This document shows positions 36,754-46,900 of a stretch of 64,000 bases of DNA, in pieces. Positions within the stretch are counted from its first letter, which is position 1. Each line of letters opens with the position of its first letter. Below the pieces are notes generated by a model, which made no database searches, was not told where the DNA came from, and saw nothing but the letters and a program-made list of their open reading frames with translations. Location: contig NC_014472.1 in assembly GCF_000153165.2 (NCBI RefSeq), forward strand, positions 3,530,001 through 3,594,000, read 5' to 3'. The position numbers were made by a program, and so were the translations under genes. Source of the DNA: Maribacter sp. HTCC2170 (lineage in GTDB: Bacteria; Bacteroidota; Bacteroidia; Flavobacteriales; Flavobacteriaceae).

Positions 36754-38088
36754 ATGAATGACGTTTTATTGGAACAATTGCTCGTTTACGGCACAGTATT
36801 CTTACTATGTGGCCTGACCGTCTATATTTATCTCCAGAGGAAGAAAAACAAAACGATGGAAACCGTCAAAAAGGTAGTTGTCGCAAAAGAAGAAGGGCTT
36901 TTTGAACCTGTTTCCCTATATCCCTATATTGATTTAAATGAGTGTATTGGAAGCGGGGCTTGTATTACTGCATGCCCTGAAAAAGACATTCTCGGTATTG
37001 AAAACGGAATTGCAACAGTCATCAACACCTCTAACTGTATTGGACATGGTGCATGTTTTCATTCTTGTCCCGTGGAAGCCATTTCACTTAGGATAGGTAC
37101 AGAAAAAAGAGGCATTGACCTACCGCATGTTAGCGAGGAGTATGAGACCAACATCAAGGGCATGTACATTGCCGGAGAATTAGGTGGTATGGGATTGATT
37201 AAAAATAGCGTGGAACAAGGGCAACAGGCAATGCAAAGTATTGTCAAAAACAAAAAGCCATCCAAAGAAAATGTTCTCGATGTAGTAATCATCGGGGCAG
37301 GACCAGCAGGGATTTCCGCAACTCTTGCCGCTAAAGAACATGGGTTATCGGCCATTACATTGGAGCAAGATTCCTTAGGAGGTACGGTTTATACTTTTCC
37401 AAGATCTAAAATCGTCATGACAGCACCAATGAACCTTCCGCTATATGGAAAAGCAAAATTATATGATACCTCAAAAGATGAATTACTTCAATTATGGAAA
37501 AAAGTGATTGCCGAACACGATTTAGAAATAATAGAACATACCAAAGTAGAAAGCATTGTTCCATCAGCGGATGAAACATTTAAAATAACAACGAATACCA
37601 ATCAGGAGTATTTATGTAATCAAGTACTACTGTCAATAGGTCGTAGAGGAACACCAAGAAAACTTGGAGTACCTGGTGAGGATATACAAAAAGTAGCATA
37701 TCGCTTATTGGAACCTGAACTTATTTCAAATAAAAAAATTATTGTTGTTGGTGGAGGGGATTCTGCCATTGAGTCAGCATTACTCCTAACCAATGAAAAT
37801 GAGGTTACACTTTCCTATAGAAAGGATAAGTTTTCAAGACTCAAACCAAAGAACAGGGAAAAAATGGAACAGGCAATAGCCGATAACTCGATTCAGGTCG
37901 TATATAATTCCAACTTAATGTCCATTAATGAGCAAAGCGTTCTGATTAAAATGGAAGATGGCGAAACCCTTGAATTTGAGAATGACATGGTCTATATCTT
38001 TGCCGGCGGAGAGTTGCCAACCAACTTTTTACAAAATGCCGGAATAGAAATCACAAAACGGCACGGGCATATATTGAAAAAACATTGA
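36754..38088 (+). CDS. membrane-anchored ferredoxin-like domain fused to thioredoxin-reductase-like flavoprotein
   Basis: The 444-residue protein has one N-terminal helix (about 8-27). A ferredoxin-like domain with two cluster motifs, CIGSGACITACP and CIGHGACFHSCP, covers about residues 66-115. A pyridine-nucleotide-disulfide-oxidoreductase domain follows, with VVIIGAGPAGISATLAA and IIVVGGGDSAIESALLL. In both Fe-S motifs the second Cys of CxxCxxCxxxCP is replaced, by Ser and by His, which suggests two [3Fe-4S]-like or unusual clusters. It could move electrons between NAD(P)H and the membrane protein encoded upstream. The next gene starts 8 bases later. Confidence 0.82.
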   Translation: MNDVLLEQLLVYGTVFLLCGLTVYIYLQRKKNKTMETVKKVVVAKEEGLFEPVSLYPYIDLNECIGSGACITACPEKDILGIENGIATVINTSNCIGHGACFHSCPVEAISLRIGTEKRGIDLPHVSEEYETNIKGMYIAGELGGMGLIKNSVEQGQQAMQSIVKNKKPSKENVLDVVIIGAGPAGISATLAAKEHGLSAITLEQDSLGGTVYTFPRSKIVMTAPMNLPLYGKAKLYDTSKDELLQLWKKVIAEHDLEIIEHTKVESIVPSADETFKITTNTNQEYLCNQVLLSIGRRGTPRKLGVPGEDIQKVAYRLLEPELISNKKIIVVGGGDSAIESALLLTNENEVTLSYRKDKFSRLKPKNREKMEQAIADNSIQVVYNSNLMSINEQSVLIKMEDGETLEFENDMVYIFAGGELPTNFLQNAGIEITKRHGHILKKH

Positions 38089-38095
38089 TAATTAT

Positions 38096-39931
38096 TTGAG
38101 CATTGACCTAAAGCACATATCGTTTTTATTTATTCTGGCTGTAAGCCTTTCATATGGCCAAATTTCGCCTGGTGACCTTACCAATTCCCATGCCCAATTT
38201 GAAGGAATGAGCAATTGCACCCTTTGTCACGATCTAGGGGATAAAGTGTCCGATAAAAAATGCTTGGAATGTCATACTGAGATTCAATCACTTATTAATA
38301 TCAATAGTGGTTATCATGCGGAATCCACTGTAAAAGCACAAGATTGTTTTGAATGCCATAGTGATCATCACGGGCGTAAATTTGATATGATACGGTTTGA
38401 TGAAGATAACTTTAATCACAATCTTACGGGTTATAAACTGGAGGGCAAACATGAGCAAATGGATTGTAGAAAATGTCATGTTTCAGAAAACATCGCTGAT
38501 TCAGAAATCAAGAAAAGAAAAAATACTTTTTTAGGGCTTGATGAAATCTGCCTATCATGCCACGATGATTATCATCAGAATACGTTGGCCAACACTTGTG
38601 TTGATTGCCATGGTATGGAAGGTTTTAAGCCAGCTCCAAAGTTTGACCATGATGAGGCTCAATTTCAACTAAAAGGGGAACATGACAATGTAGATTGTCT
38701 TGAATGTCATCAAAAAACTATTAAAAACGGCAAGGAATTTCAAGAATTTACCGATTTGTCATTCAATGATTGTATTTCATGTCATGATGATCCACATAAC
38801 AATCAACTGGAAGGACAATGCATTCAATGCCATACTGAATCGGCTTTTTCCGATTTCGTTGGTAAAGGGAATTTTGACCATAATCTTACCGATTTCACAT
38901 TAAGGGGAAAGCATAAAACCGAAGATTGTTTTAGCTGTCATTCCAAAACCAGTGATCCTCTGGATGTTTTTCAGGACCAACGAAGTTTTAATGAAAATAA
39001 CTGCGTAAGCTGCCACGAAGATGTTCATGACGAAAAATTCGGTACGGACTGTGTAAAATGCCATAAGGAAAGTAGTTTCTTGTCTTTGCGCGCCATGGAT
39101 TTCTTTGATCATACAGTAACTGACTACCCACTGGAAGGAAAACATATTGAAGTTGATTGCAAGCAATGTCATAAAAAAAGGTTCACCACACCCATTGATT
39201 TTACTGCATGTACCAATTGCCATGATGATTATCACCGAGGTGATTTCAAGGAAAATGATGTGTCACCCGATTGCGTACAATGTCATTCCTTGGAGAAAGG
39301 ATTTGATTACAGCCTTTATACTTTGGAACAACACCAGGAAACAAAATTCCCTCTTGAAGGTGCACACAATGCAACTCCTTGTTTTGCCTGCCATGTAAGT
39401 GAGGATGACGATAGATGGACATTCAGAAACCTGGGTGAGACCTGTGTTGATTGTCACCAAGATATACACGAGGGCTATATCAGTGAAAAGTATTATCCCC
39501 AAGATGATTGCAGAATTTGCCATGTAAATGATGCCTGGACAGCTGTTGCTTTTAACCATGACCAAACCAGCTGGCAGCTAACCGGCAAACATACTGAAGT
39601 GTCCTGTAGGGAATGCCATTTCGTCGAAATAGCTGATAATAAGACAAATACCGAACAGAAATTCGCTAACTTAGATACAAAGTGCATTTCTTGTCATGAA
39701 AACAAACATGACGAAACCTTTGCCATTGACGGCGTTACGGACTGTACACGATGTCATGTGACCAGCAGTTGGTTTCCGGAAACTTTCAATCACGATTTGA
39801 CCGATTTTCCTTTAGAGGGAGAACATGCAAAAATTCAATGTAGTGCTTGCCATGAGGTTGCCAGTGCCAATGGCGAAATTGAAGTAATTTATAAAATTCA
39901 AAAGTTTAGATGTATCGACTGTCACTTATAA
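38096..39931 (+). CDS. secreted 23-heme c-type cytochrome
   Basis: The 611-residue protein has a signal peptide (about 1-21, LSYGQ) and 23 CXXCH motifs, one per about 27 residues. Most come as pairs within repeats of the form FDHDxTxFxLxGxHxxxxCxxCH, whose extra His residues can serve as distal ligands. It belongs to the cytochrome c3/doubled-CXXCH class but is unusually large. The start is TTG at 38096, 8 bases after the flavoprotein stop, and no in-frame ATG precedes the signal peptide. Heme is attached in the periplasm, presumably by the CcsBA protein encoded opposite. It is likely a periplasmic electron wire. The end overlaps the next gene by 22 bases. Confidence 0.88.
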   Translation: MSIDLKHISFLFILAVSLSYGQISPGDLTNSHAQFEGMSNCTLCHDLGDKVSDKKCLECHTEIQSLININSGYHAESTVKAQDCFECHSDHHGRKFDMIRFDEDNFNHNLTGYKLEGKHEQMDCRKCHVSENIADSEIKKRKNTFLGLDEICLSCHDDYHQNTLANTCVDCHGMEGFKPAPKFDHDEAQFQLKGEHDNVDCLECHQKTIKNGKEFQEFTDLSFNDCISCHDDPHNNQLEGQCIQCHTESAFSDFVGKGNFDHNLTDFTLRGKHKTEDCFSCHSKTSDPLDVFQDQRSFNENNCVSCHEDVHDEKFGTDCVKCHKESSFLSLRAMDFFDHTVTDYPLEGKHIEVDCKQCHKKRFTTPIDFTACTNCHDDYHRGDFKENDVSPDCVQCHSLEKGFDYSLYTLEQHQETKFPLEGAHNATPCFACHVSEDDDRWTFRNLGETCVDCHQDIHEGYISEKYYPQDDCRICHVNDAWTAVAFNHDQTSWQLTGKHTEVSCRECHFVEIADNKTNTEQKFANLDTKCISCHENKHDETFAIDGVTDCTRCHVTSSWFPETFNHDLTDFPLEGEHAKIQCSACHEVASANGEIEVIYKIQKFRCIDCHL

Positions 39932-41580
39932 TAGTGGTTATGTTAATGGGAATTGCCCCCATTCTCGGCCAATCACCACATGGTGAGCAGTTGAAGATGG
40001 ACTGTGTGCGTTGTCATAACCCATCGGGTTGGACAATTAACATGCAAACCATTCAATTTGATCACGATAAGACCGACTATCAATTAGAAGGAACCCACCA
40101 ACAAACCGATTGTAAATTGTGCCATAGTTCCAATGTTTTTGATCAAGCACCTATGGAATGTGCCTCATGCCACACCGATGTGCATAGCCAATCTGTTGGA
40201 AATGATTGTATGCAATGCCATGATTCAGAAACCTGGTTGGTCGACAATATTCCTGAACTGCATGAAGCAAACGGTTTTCCATTAATAGGGTCACATGGTA
40301 ATTTAAGTTGTGTTGAATGCCATACTTCCGAAACCTCATTACGTTTTGATAGAATTGGTAATGATTGTATAAGTTGCCATCAAGATGATTATGCGAGTAC
40401 ACAAAGTCCCAATCATACAACTGCTGGTTATTCTACTGACTGCATTGAATGCCATAATCCTTTAGGGTTTGGGTGGGACTCAGAAAGTATAAACCACGAT
40501 TTTTTTCCTTTAACAGAAGGACATGATATTCAGGACTGTACACAATGCCATACAACTGATAATTATTCGGATGCTTCACCAGAATGTGTAAGCTGTCATC
40601 AAGATGACTATATGGCAACGCAAGACCCAAATCACCAAACCAGTGGATTTTCAACAGATTGTGCATCTTGTCATACTACCAATCCAGGTTGGTCACCTGC
40701 AGATATTGGCAATCATGACTTTTTCCCATTGACATTAGGTCACGACATTGAAGATTGTACACAATGCCATACCACAGACAATTATGCAGATGCATCCCCA
40801 GAATGTGTGAGCTGTCATCAAAGTGATTATGATCAGACCAGTGATCCAAACCATTCAACTTCCGGATTCTCAACGGATTGTGCGGCTTGCCATACAACCA
40901 ACCCAGGATGGACTCCTGCGAACATAAACCACGATTTTTTTCCACTTACCTTGGGCCATGACATTCAGGACTGTACGCAGTGCCATACGACTGATAATTA
41001 TTCGGATGCTTCGCCAGATTGTGTAAGCTGTCATCAAAGTGATTATGATCAAACTAATGATCCCAATCACTCAACTTCAGGGTTCTCAACAGATTGTGTG
41101 ACTTGCCATACCACCAATCCTGGCTGGACGCCTGCAACGATTAATCACGACTTTTTTCCATTGACTTTGGGACATGATATTCAGGATTGTGCACAATGCC
41201 ATACCAATGGTTCCTACACTGGTCTTTCACCGGATTGTGTTAGCTGTCACCAAGATGATTACGATCAAACGAATGATCCTAATCATTTAGCGGCTAACTT
41301 CCCAACAGATTGTATCGCCTGCCACACAACAAATCCTGGTTGGACACCAGCCGAATTTGACCATGATGGACAATACTTCCCCATTTATACTGGAAAACAT
41401 AGAGAAGGTGAAGCGTGGAACGATTGTATTGAATGTCATGCCAACCCGGCCAGTTATGCAGATTTCACTTGTTTTACCTGTCATGGACAAACTGAGACCA
41501 ACAATGACCATAGCGAAGTTGCTGATTATGAGTACGTAAGCACAGCGTGCCTACAATGCCACCCCGATGGCAATAATTAA
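39910..41580 (+). CDS. secreted 22-heme c-type cytochrome with tandem three-heme repeats
   Basis: The 556-residue protein has a signal peptide (about 1-20, PILGQ) and 22 CXXCH motifs. The N-terminal part resembles the preceding cytochrome (FDHDKTDYQLEGTHQQTDCKLCH). The middle consists of four near-identical units of about 72 residues, each with three hemes and the frame NHDFFPLTLGHDIQDC...CHTTDNYSDASP. The last heme is 6 residues from the C terminus. It begins inside the end of the previous gene (22-base overlap), so the two are made in step. It is probably periplasmic or attached to the outer membrane with the beta-barrel protein encoded 5 bases downstream. Confidence 0.88.
   Translation: MYRLSLIIVVMLMGIAPILGQSPHGEQLKMDCVRCHNPSGWTINMQTIQFDHDKTDYQLEGTHQQTDCKLCHSSNVFDQAPMECASCHTDVHSQSVGNDCMQCHDSETWLVDNIPELHEANGFPLIGSHGNLSCVECHTSETSLRFDRIGNDCISCHQDDYASTQSPNHTTAGYSTDCIECHNPLGFGWDSESINHDFFPLTEGHDIQDCTQCHTTDNYSDASPECVSCHQDDYMATQDPNHQTSGFSTDCASCHTTNPGWSPADIGNHDFFPLTLGHDIEDCTQCHTTDNYADASPECVSCHQSDYDQTSDPNHSTSGFSTDCAACHTTNPGWTPANINHDFFPLTLGHDIQDCTQCHTTDNYSDASPDCVSCHQSDYDQTNDPNHSTSGFSTDCVTCHTTNPGWTPATINHDFFPLTLGHDIQDCAQCHTNGSYTGLSPDCVSCHQDDYDQTNDPNHLAANFPTDCIACHTTNPGWTPAEFDHDGQYFPIYTGKHREGEAWNDCIECHANPASYADFTCFTCHGQTETNNDHSEVADYEYVSTACLQCHPDGNN
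40492..41358 (+). repeat. four tandem coding repeats of 216-219 bp (three-heme units)
   Basis: Repeat starts, read at the AAYCAYGAYTTTTT block, fall at 40492, 40711, 40927 and 41143, giving spacings of 219, 216 and 216 bases. Each unit encodes about 72 residues with three CXXCH motifs. The copies are very similar at DNA level, which suggests recent duplication and allows copy-number change by recombination. Confidence 0.85.
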
Positions 41581-41585
41581 AATGA

Positions 41586-43169
41586 ATGAAGCATCTATTA
41601 AATTTTATAATAGTCTTTATAGTCCTAACCTACAATGTATTTGGTCAAACCAAAGACCCGATACTTAATGGGAAGGTATCATTTGTAACATCGAATAACA
41701 TTTACGTTAAATTTGATAATACCCAAAACATAGCTATTGGTGATAGTTTAAAACTTAGTAGTACAAAAACCTCTTGTTTGGTTGTAAAGAGTAAATCATC
41801 AAGTTCTGTTGTTAGTCAAATCATCAATGATTGCGAAATTCAAAAAGGGGATGGCGTCTTCTTTGTGAACAGGCCTAAAAAAGAAGTCAAAATAGTAGAA
41901 CCTAAAAAGGAATTTACTCCAGTTGTTTTGGACGCTGATGAATTACAAAAAGAACCTGAATACAAAGAGAAAATACGCGGTAGAATATCTGCTTCAACCT
42001 ATAGTAATATTTTGAGCAACAGGGATGATAGGCATCGCTTTATGTCTCGCCTTTCAGTGGATGCTGACCACATTAAAGGTTCTAAATTTTCCTTTAACAC
42101 CTATTTAAACTATCGGTATATCCTTGATCAAAAAGAAACCTCATCATTACAAAACAATAGTTTTTTAAGGGTTTATAATTTGGGTGCAAGATATGATGCA
42201 ACTCCCACCCTGTCGATCACTTTAGGTCGAAACATCAATCCTAAAATATCATCTATTGGAGCGATTGATGGTCTGCAAGTTGAAAAGTATTTTGGTAATA
42301 ATTATGCTGGGGCAATAGTCGGTTTTCGACCTGATATCTTTGATTACGGTTTTAATGCCGATTTACTTCAATATGGCGGGTATGTAGGTAATATCATCAA
42401 AACAGAAAACTTCTATGCCCAGACCACCCTTGGCGCAATCGAGCAGCGTGGTAATGGTGATATTGATAGAAGGTATACCTATTTACAACACTCAAGTACT
42501 CTATTCCGAAACTTGAATGTTTTCTCTTCCATGGAAATGGATATTTTCAGTAAAATTAACAATGAGACCAAAAACGACCTCAGGCTTACCAATTTATACG
42601 TTTCCGCGAGATACAGGTTTTCTAGAAAGCTAAATTTGATGCTTTCCTATGATTCTAGAAAACGAATCATCTATTATGAAACCTTTCAAACTGAACTTGA
42701 GCGATTGTTGGATGATGATATTGCCAGACAAGGTGTACGGGCAAGAATAAATTTTAGACCCTATAAAAATATTCTTGCAGGCGGTAGTTATAGCAAGAGG
42801 TTTCAAAGTGATAGGGACAATAAATCAGATAACATTTACGGTTATTCAACACTTACCAAAGTACCGAAAATTGGTGGCAGATTGTCATTGACCTACAATA
42901 GAAACGAGTCTAACTATTTGTTGAGTAACATTGGTGCTGCCAGATACTCAAGAAGCTTTTTAAAAGGAAGATTGAATACTGACCTTTATTATAGATTGGT
43001 ATTCTATGATTATACCAGCGGCATGGATTCATTGGAACAGCATTATTTCGGCACAAATCTGTCATACAACATCAATAGAAAATTATTGTTCAGTATTTCT
43101 GGCGAACTTTCTACCTTTAATGACGAGAACAATATTCGAATTTACTCTAGAATGATACAACGTTTTTAA
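41586..43169 (+). CDS. outer-membrane beta-barrel protein of the multiheme operon
   Basis: The 527-residue protein has a signal peptide (about 1-20, NVFGQ). An N-terminal SH3/FlgT-like soluble domain (about 25-105, ILNGKVSFVTSNNIYVKF) and a Lys/Glu-rich linker follow. Then comes a long region of alternating strands (about 127-527, such as FSFNTYLNYRYIL and LNLMLSYDSRKRI) that ends in Phe, as barrel proteins do. No close family is recognised. Its place directly after two multiheme cytochromes, and its barrel form, make it a candidate for an MtrB-like sheath or porin. This role is inferred from context only. Confidence 0.7.
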   Translation: MKHLLNFIIVFIVLTYNVFGQTKDPILNGKVSFVTSNNIYVKFDNTQNIAIGDSLKLSSTKTSCLVVKSKSSSSVVSQIINDCEIQKGDGVFFVNRPKKEVKIVEPKKEFTPVVLDADELQKEPEYKEKIRGRISASTYSNILSNRDDRHRFMSRLSVDADHIKGSKFSFNTYLNYRYILDQKETSSLQNNSFLRVYNLGARYDATPTLSITLGRNINPKISSIGAIDGLQVEKYFGNNYAGAIVGFRPDIFDYGFNADLLQYGGYVGNIIKTENFYAQTTLGAIEQRGNGDIDRRYTYLQHSSTLFRNLNVFSSMEMDIFSKINNETKNDLRLTNLYVSARYRFSRKLNLMLSYDSRKRIIYYETFQTELERLLDDDIARQGVRARINFRPYKNILAGGSYSKRFQSDRDNKSDNIYGYSTLTKVPKIGGRLSLTYNRNESNYLLSNIGAARYSRSFLKGRLNTDLYYRLVFYDYTSGMDSLEQHYFGTNLSYNINRKLLFSISGELSTFNDENNIRIYSRMIQRF

Positions 43170-43178
43170 TCAGAACCT

Positions 43179-43976
43179 ATGAAACACATAAACAGGTTGG
43201 CACATATTTTAATTGGCTCTTTATTAATAATGGCCTGTAATAATGGTCCAAAAGTGATTCAAGCCTCCGAAGAACAGGAAGAACCTCAAAAAAGCGGCAT
43301 CTTCACTCCGGACCCATCCACTCAGGTAATTCCAACTTCAAATCAATCTTTTTCGAATGAGTTACATACGGTTTCAGTCAATGAGGTTTTACCGGCAACG
43401 AGATATGTTTATCTAAATGTTTCTGAGGGAGACTCCAAGTTTTGGATTGCCACTAGAAAACAAGAAGTAAAAAAAGGGGAAACCTATTTCTATCGTGGCG
43501 GGCTTTTAAAAACAGGGTTTGAAAGTAAAGAATATAACAGGGTTTTCGATACTATTTATTTGATTTCAAGCCTCGTATCACAAGACCATTCTAAACATGT
43601 GGGTGATTTAAACGTAAACAAACAAAAAAGTAAACCAGTCACTCAAAAAGAAACCATTCCCACGCATACCGATAAGGTAGTGCAACATAAAGGAACACTT
43701 AAAATAGCTGAGCTGGTTAAAGATCCGAAAAAATACGAAGGGCATACTATTCAACTAAGTGGTAAATGTGTAAAGGTGAATCCGAATATCATGGACAAGA
43801 ATTGGATTCATTTGCAGGATGGAAGCAAAGATGATTTTGATCTTGTGATTACTTCAAACACATTTGTTCCAGAAGGGTCAGAAATTACAATACGTGGAAC
43901 TGTCGTAATGAACAAGGATTTTGGCGCTGGATACACATACGATCTTATTCTTGAAAACGGCACTTTGGTAAAGTAA
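43179..43976 (+). CDS. lipoprotein with C-terminal OB-fold (NrfJ-like)
   Basis: The 265-residue protein has a lipobox (LLIMAC, Cys about 20). A middle domain (about 60-130) has the phrase YVYLNVSEGDSKFWIATRKQEVKKGETYFYRGGLL. A C-terminal OB-fold (about 172-265) reads KIAELVKDPKKYEGHTIQLSGKC...WIHLQDGS...EITIRGTV. This two-part layout is known from small proteins linked to multiheme cytochromes and NrfJ-like assembly factors. Its role may be in cytochrome folding or complex assembly. It is the last gene of the plus-strand operon, 9 bases after the barrel gene and 9 bases from the convergent CcsBA stop. Confidence 0.7.
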   Translation: MKHINRLAHILIGSLLIMACNNGPKVIQASEEQEEPQKSGIFTPDPSTQVIPTSNQSFSNELHTVSVNEVLPATRYVYLNVSEGDSKFWIATRKQEVKKGETYFYRGGLLKTGFESKEYNRVFDTIYLISSLVSQDHSKHVGDLNVNKQKSKPVTQKETIPTHTDKVVQHKGTLKIAELVKDPKKYEGHTIQLSGKCVKVNPNIMDKNWIHLQDGSKDDFDLVITSNTFVPEGSEITIRGTVVMNKDFGAGYTYDLILENGTLVK

Positions 43977-43985
43977 ATCAACTGC

Positions 43986-46900
43986 CTAGGATATCACTGG
44001 ATATTTTCGCTTTTTAAAATATGCAAGTGCACTTATTATTATAATCGATACAACTACAACATATACCCAACTAGGAATCGGAATCGGATCTCCCGTTGCA
44101 TAGGAATGTAATCCAGATAAATAATAATTCACTCCATAATAGGTCATGATAACAGAGGCCAGGCCGAAAATGGTGGCTACATTGTATGCGAACAGTCCTT
44201 TTATTTTGGGAATAAGACGCATATGCAAGATAAATGCATATACCAATATTGTCACTAGTGCCCAAGTTTCCTTGGCATCCCAACCCCAATATCTACCCCA
44301 GGATTCATTGGCCCAGACGCCTCCTAAATAGGTGCCTACACTCACCATAAACAAACCACCTATTAATGTAAGTTCACTAATATAGGACATCTCCTTTACG
44401 ATTCTTTTGACCCGTTCTTTGTTGGAATCTCTCATGAAAACCATTAAAACCAGGTTTATGAGTCCAATGATGGCTCCAAGCATCAGAAATCCATAACTAC
44501 CCGCTTCCAACGAAACATGAATGGTCAACCAATACGATTTTAAAACTGGTACCAAAGGTGTTATTTCTGGATCTAGGAAACTCAATGTAGAAACGAGTAG
44601 TATTGTAGCTGCCAAAACCATGGTCGCCGCCAATCCTCCAAACGATTTTCTAGTAAATAACACCCCTGCGAGCGTAGATGTCCATGCAATATAAATCATG
44701 GATTCATAACCATTGCTCCAAGGTGCCCTACCCGAAACATACCAACGCAAACCCAATCCGACTGTATGAAGTACAAATCCAACAATCAGTAGAAAGAATA
44801 GCACTAGATAGATTTTTCTCAGATTTACTTTTGGTTTAAAAACCGATAAGAAAAGGAAGAACAAAAAGGCTATTCCCAATAGCATATAAAAACCTGCCAA
44901 TCTTGTAAACACGTTGAGCTTATTAAGTAAAATCTCAGCGTTTATCTTTGATTCAGAGGGCATAATTTGACCACCGTTCTTACTTTGAAAGGTTACCAAT
45001 TCATCTAGTAAATGGCCTGCATGGGTATAATCCTTAGACACCGTAGCCTTTTGAAGTGCAGTTGTATATGCATTGAAGAAATTATCAGCCACTGTGCTAT
45101 GATTATGACCATCATCTGCACTATGGTTGTGGGTAGGTTTGGAAACCCATGTGTTATTAGGGTCACTGGGATTAGGTATAATCTTAAGCAACGAGCCAGA
45201 AAAAACCATGCTGAGAATGTTCACGCGCTCATCAATCTTCAAAAGTTCTTTTTCATAAATCCCTCTATCAATAGGTTCCAGACCATAAACCCTGCGAACT
45301 TCTTCGCGTAACTTATATTTTCCATTGGTTTCAAAAAAATCGGCATAGGAGGCGTAGTCACCGGCCACATTAAGTTTTTTATGAATATCCTTATGTTTTC
45401 CCAGTTTGATTATTCCTGTCTTATACCAAGCTTGTTTATTAATGAACATGCTCAGTAAAATTTGGTCCGCAGTCAAATTGTACATGCTTTCCTTGCGAGC
45501 CAATTTTCGCATTATTTCGCGTGAAAGCGTATGCACTGGTTTCATTCTACCCTTGAAATCCTGAACCACCAATTGACTGAATTCCTTTGCATGTTCCTTT
45601 GAAACAGTATTATTTGCAAAATTGTCGTTATTGGTGTTTTGAGCAGATATTAACGAAGTGGATAAAAACAAGAACAGAATGAACGTTGATGATTTTGCCC
45701 TTAACTTCTTGATTTTCTGGGTAACTTGATAAAATCGTGTTTTTTTACTGAAGAATGTCAGTATCATACCTATGGTCAATAAAACATAACCCAAATATGA
45801 AATCCATGTTCCCCAGAAGTCATGGTTGACACTGAGGTAGGTTCCGCGTTCATCTTTGTCAAATGAAGATTGAAAAAAACGATACCCAGCATAATCCAAA
45901 ATATTGTTCATGAAAATACGATAGTCCAAATTTACATTGTTGACCGGATCGTTCAAGGTAACCTCACTGGCATAGGAAGCGGCACTATTGGTGCCCGGGT
46001 ATTTTTCTAAAATGAACTTGTTGAGTCTTATGTTAAAAGGAACAGTCAGCTTTTTAGCACCATATGAAACTGCCAAACCCAAATCTCCAAAATTCATTTG
46101 CTGGGGTCTGCCCTCTACTCCCCGACTACCATAAACATAGGCCTCTTTTGTATCACCATTGACAGTTACGTCAAGTACAAGTGCAGTTAGACTTTCGTTC
46201 CTGACTTTTGAATCTTCTGACTCTATATGTACTTTTCCCTGCCCTTTAAAATCAGCAAAAACAAAATTATTCACTCCGTCAGAATATAAAGACCTTAATT
46301 TAAGAGGGTTATATTTTCCTAAGGGGTGAATTGTATCCCTTTTCTGAGTAGCCATTACCATTTGTGTCAATGTCTTACTGGTATTCAAAAATAAGGCATC
46401 ATCCTTCAAGATAATATTTATGGCATCTGGTAATTGGGTATTCTTAAAGTTATAGATAACATTCCGTACTCTTTTCGTCTGACCCTCATTAATGAAGTAT
46501 TCTTCTCTTCCATTGGCCCCAGCAACAACAATTTGTAGTGTAGGCCTACCATCCATACTTTCGGTCAGCACTTGTTTCGGATTAGGAATGAATTCTTTGA
46601 CCTTAACTTCGACTAAATCTCCATCAACCAAATATTCCGCTTTCCAATCATTGTTGCCTAAGGAAGCGAAAAGTACGGGCTCGTTAAAATCGTATGTTTT
46701 TTTGTTTTTATCAGCTCTGAATTTTAAAAATGCATTTGAAGAAAGAAAGCTATTTGAAGTGGCATTTTCCCGTATATGCATAATACCCTCAAAACTATAA
46801 TACCTGGTAACTCCCGCACCAATGAGGATTATGATAATGGCACCATGAAAAAGAAGCAAGGGCCACTTCTTTTGTTGCACCATTCGAAATTTAAAAATAT

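Noticed and set aside
40492-41358. Regularly spaced repeats that could suggest a CRISPR or satellite array
   Set aside because: Units are 216-219 bp, multiples of three, lie wholly inside a cytochrome reading frame and encode conserved heme motifs; there are no short repeats with unique spacers.
38288-41511. Several open frames on the minus strand opposite the cytochrome genes
   Set aside because: They are mirror frames caused by repeated Cys-His codons and lack signal peptides, family motifs or start contexts.
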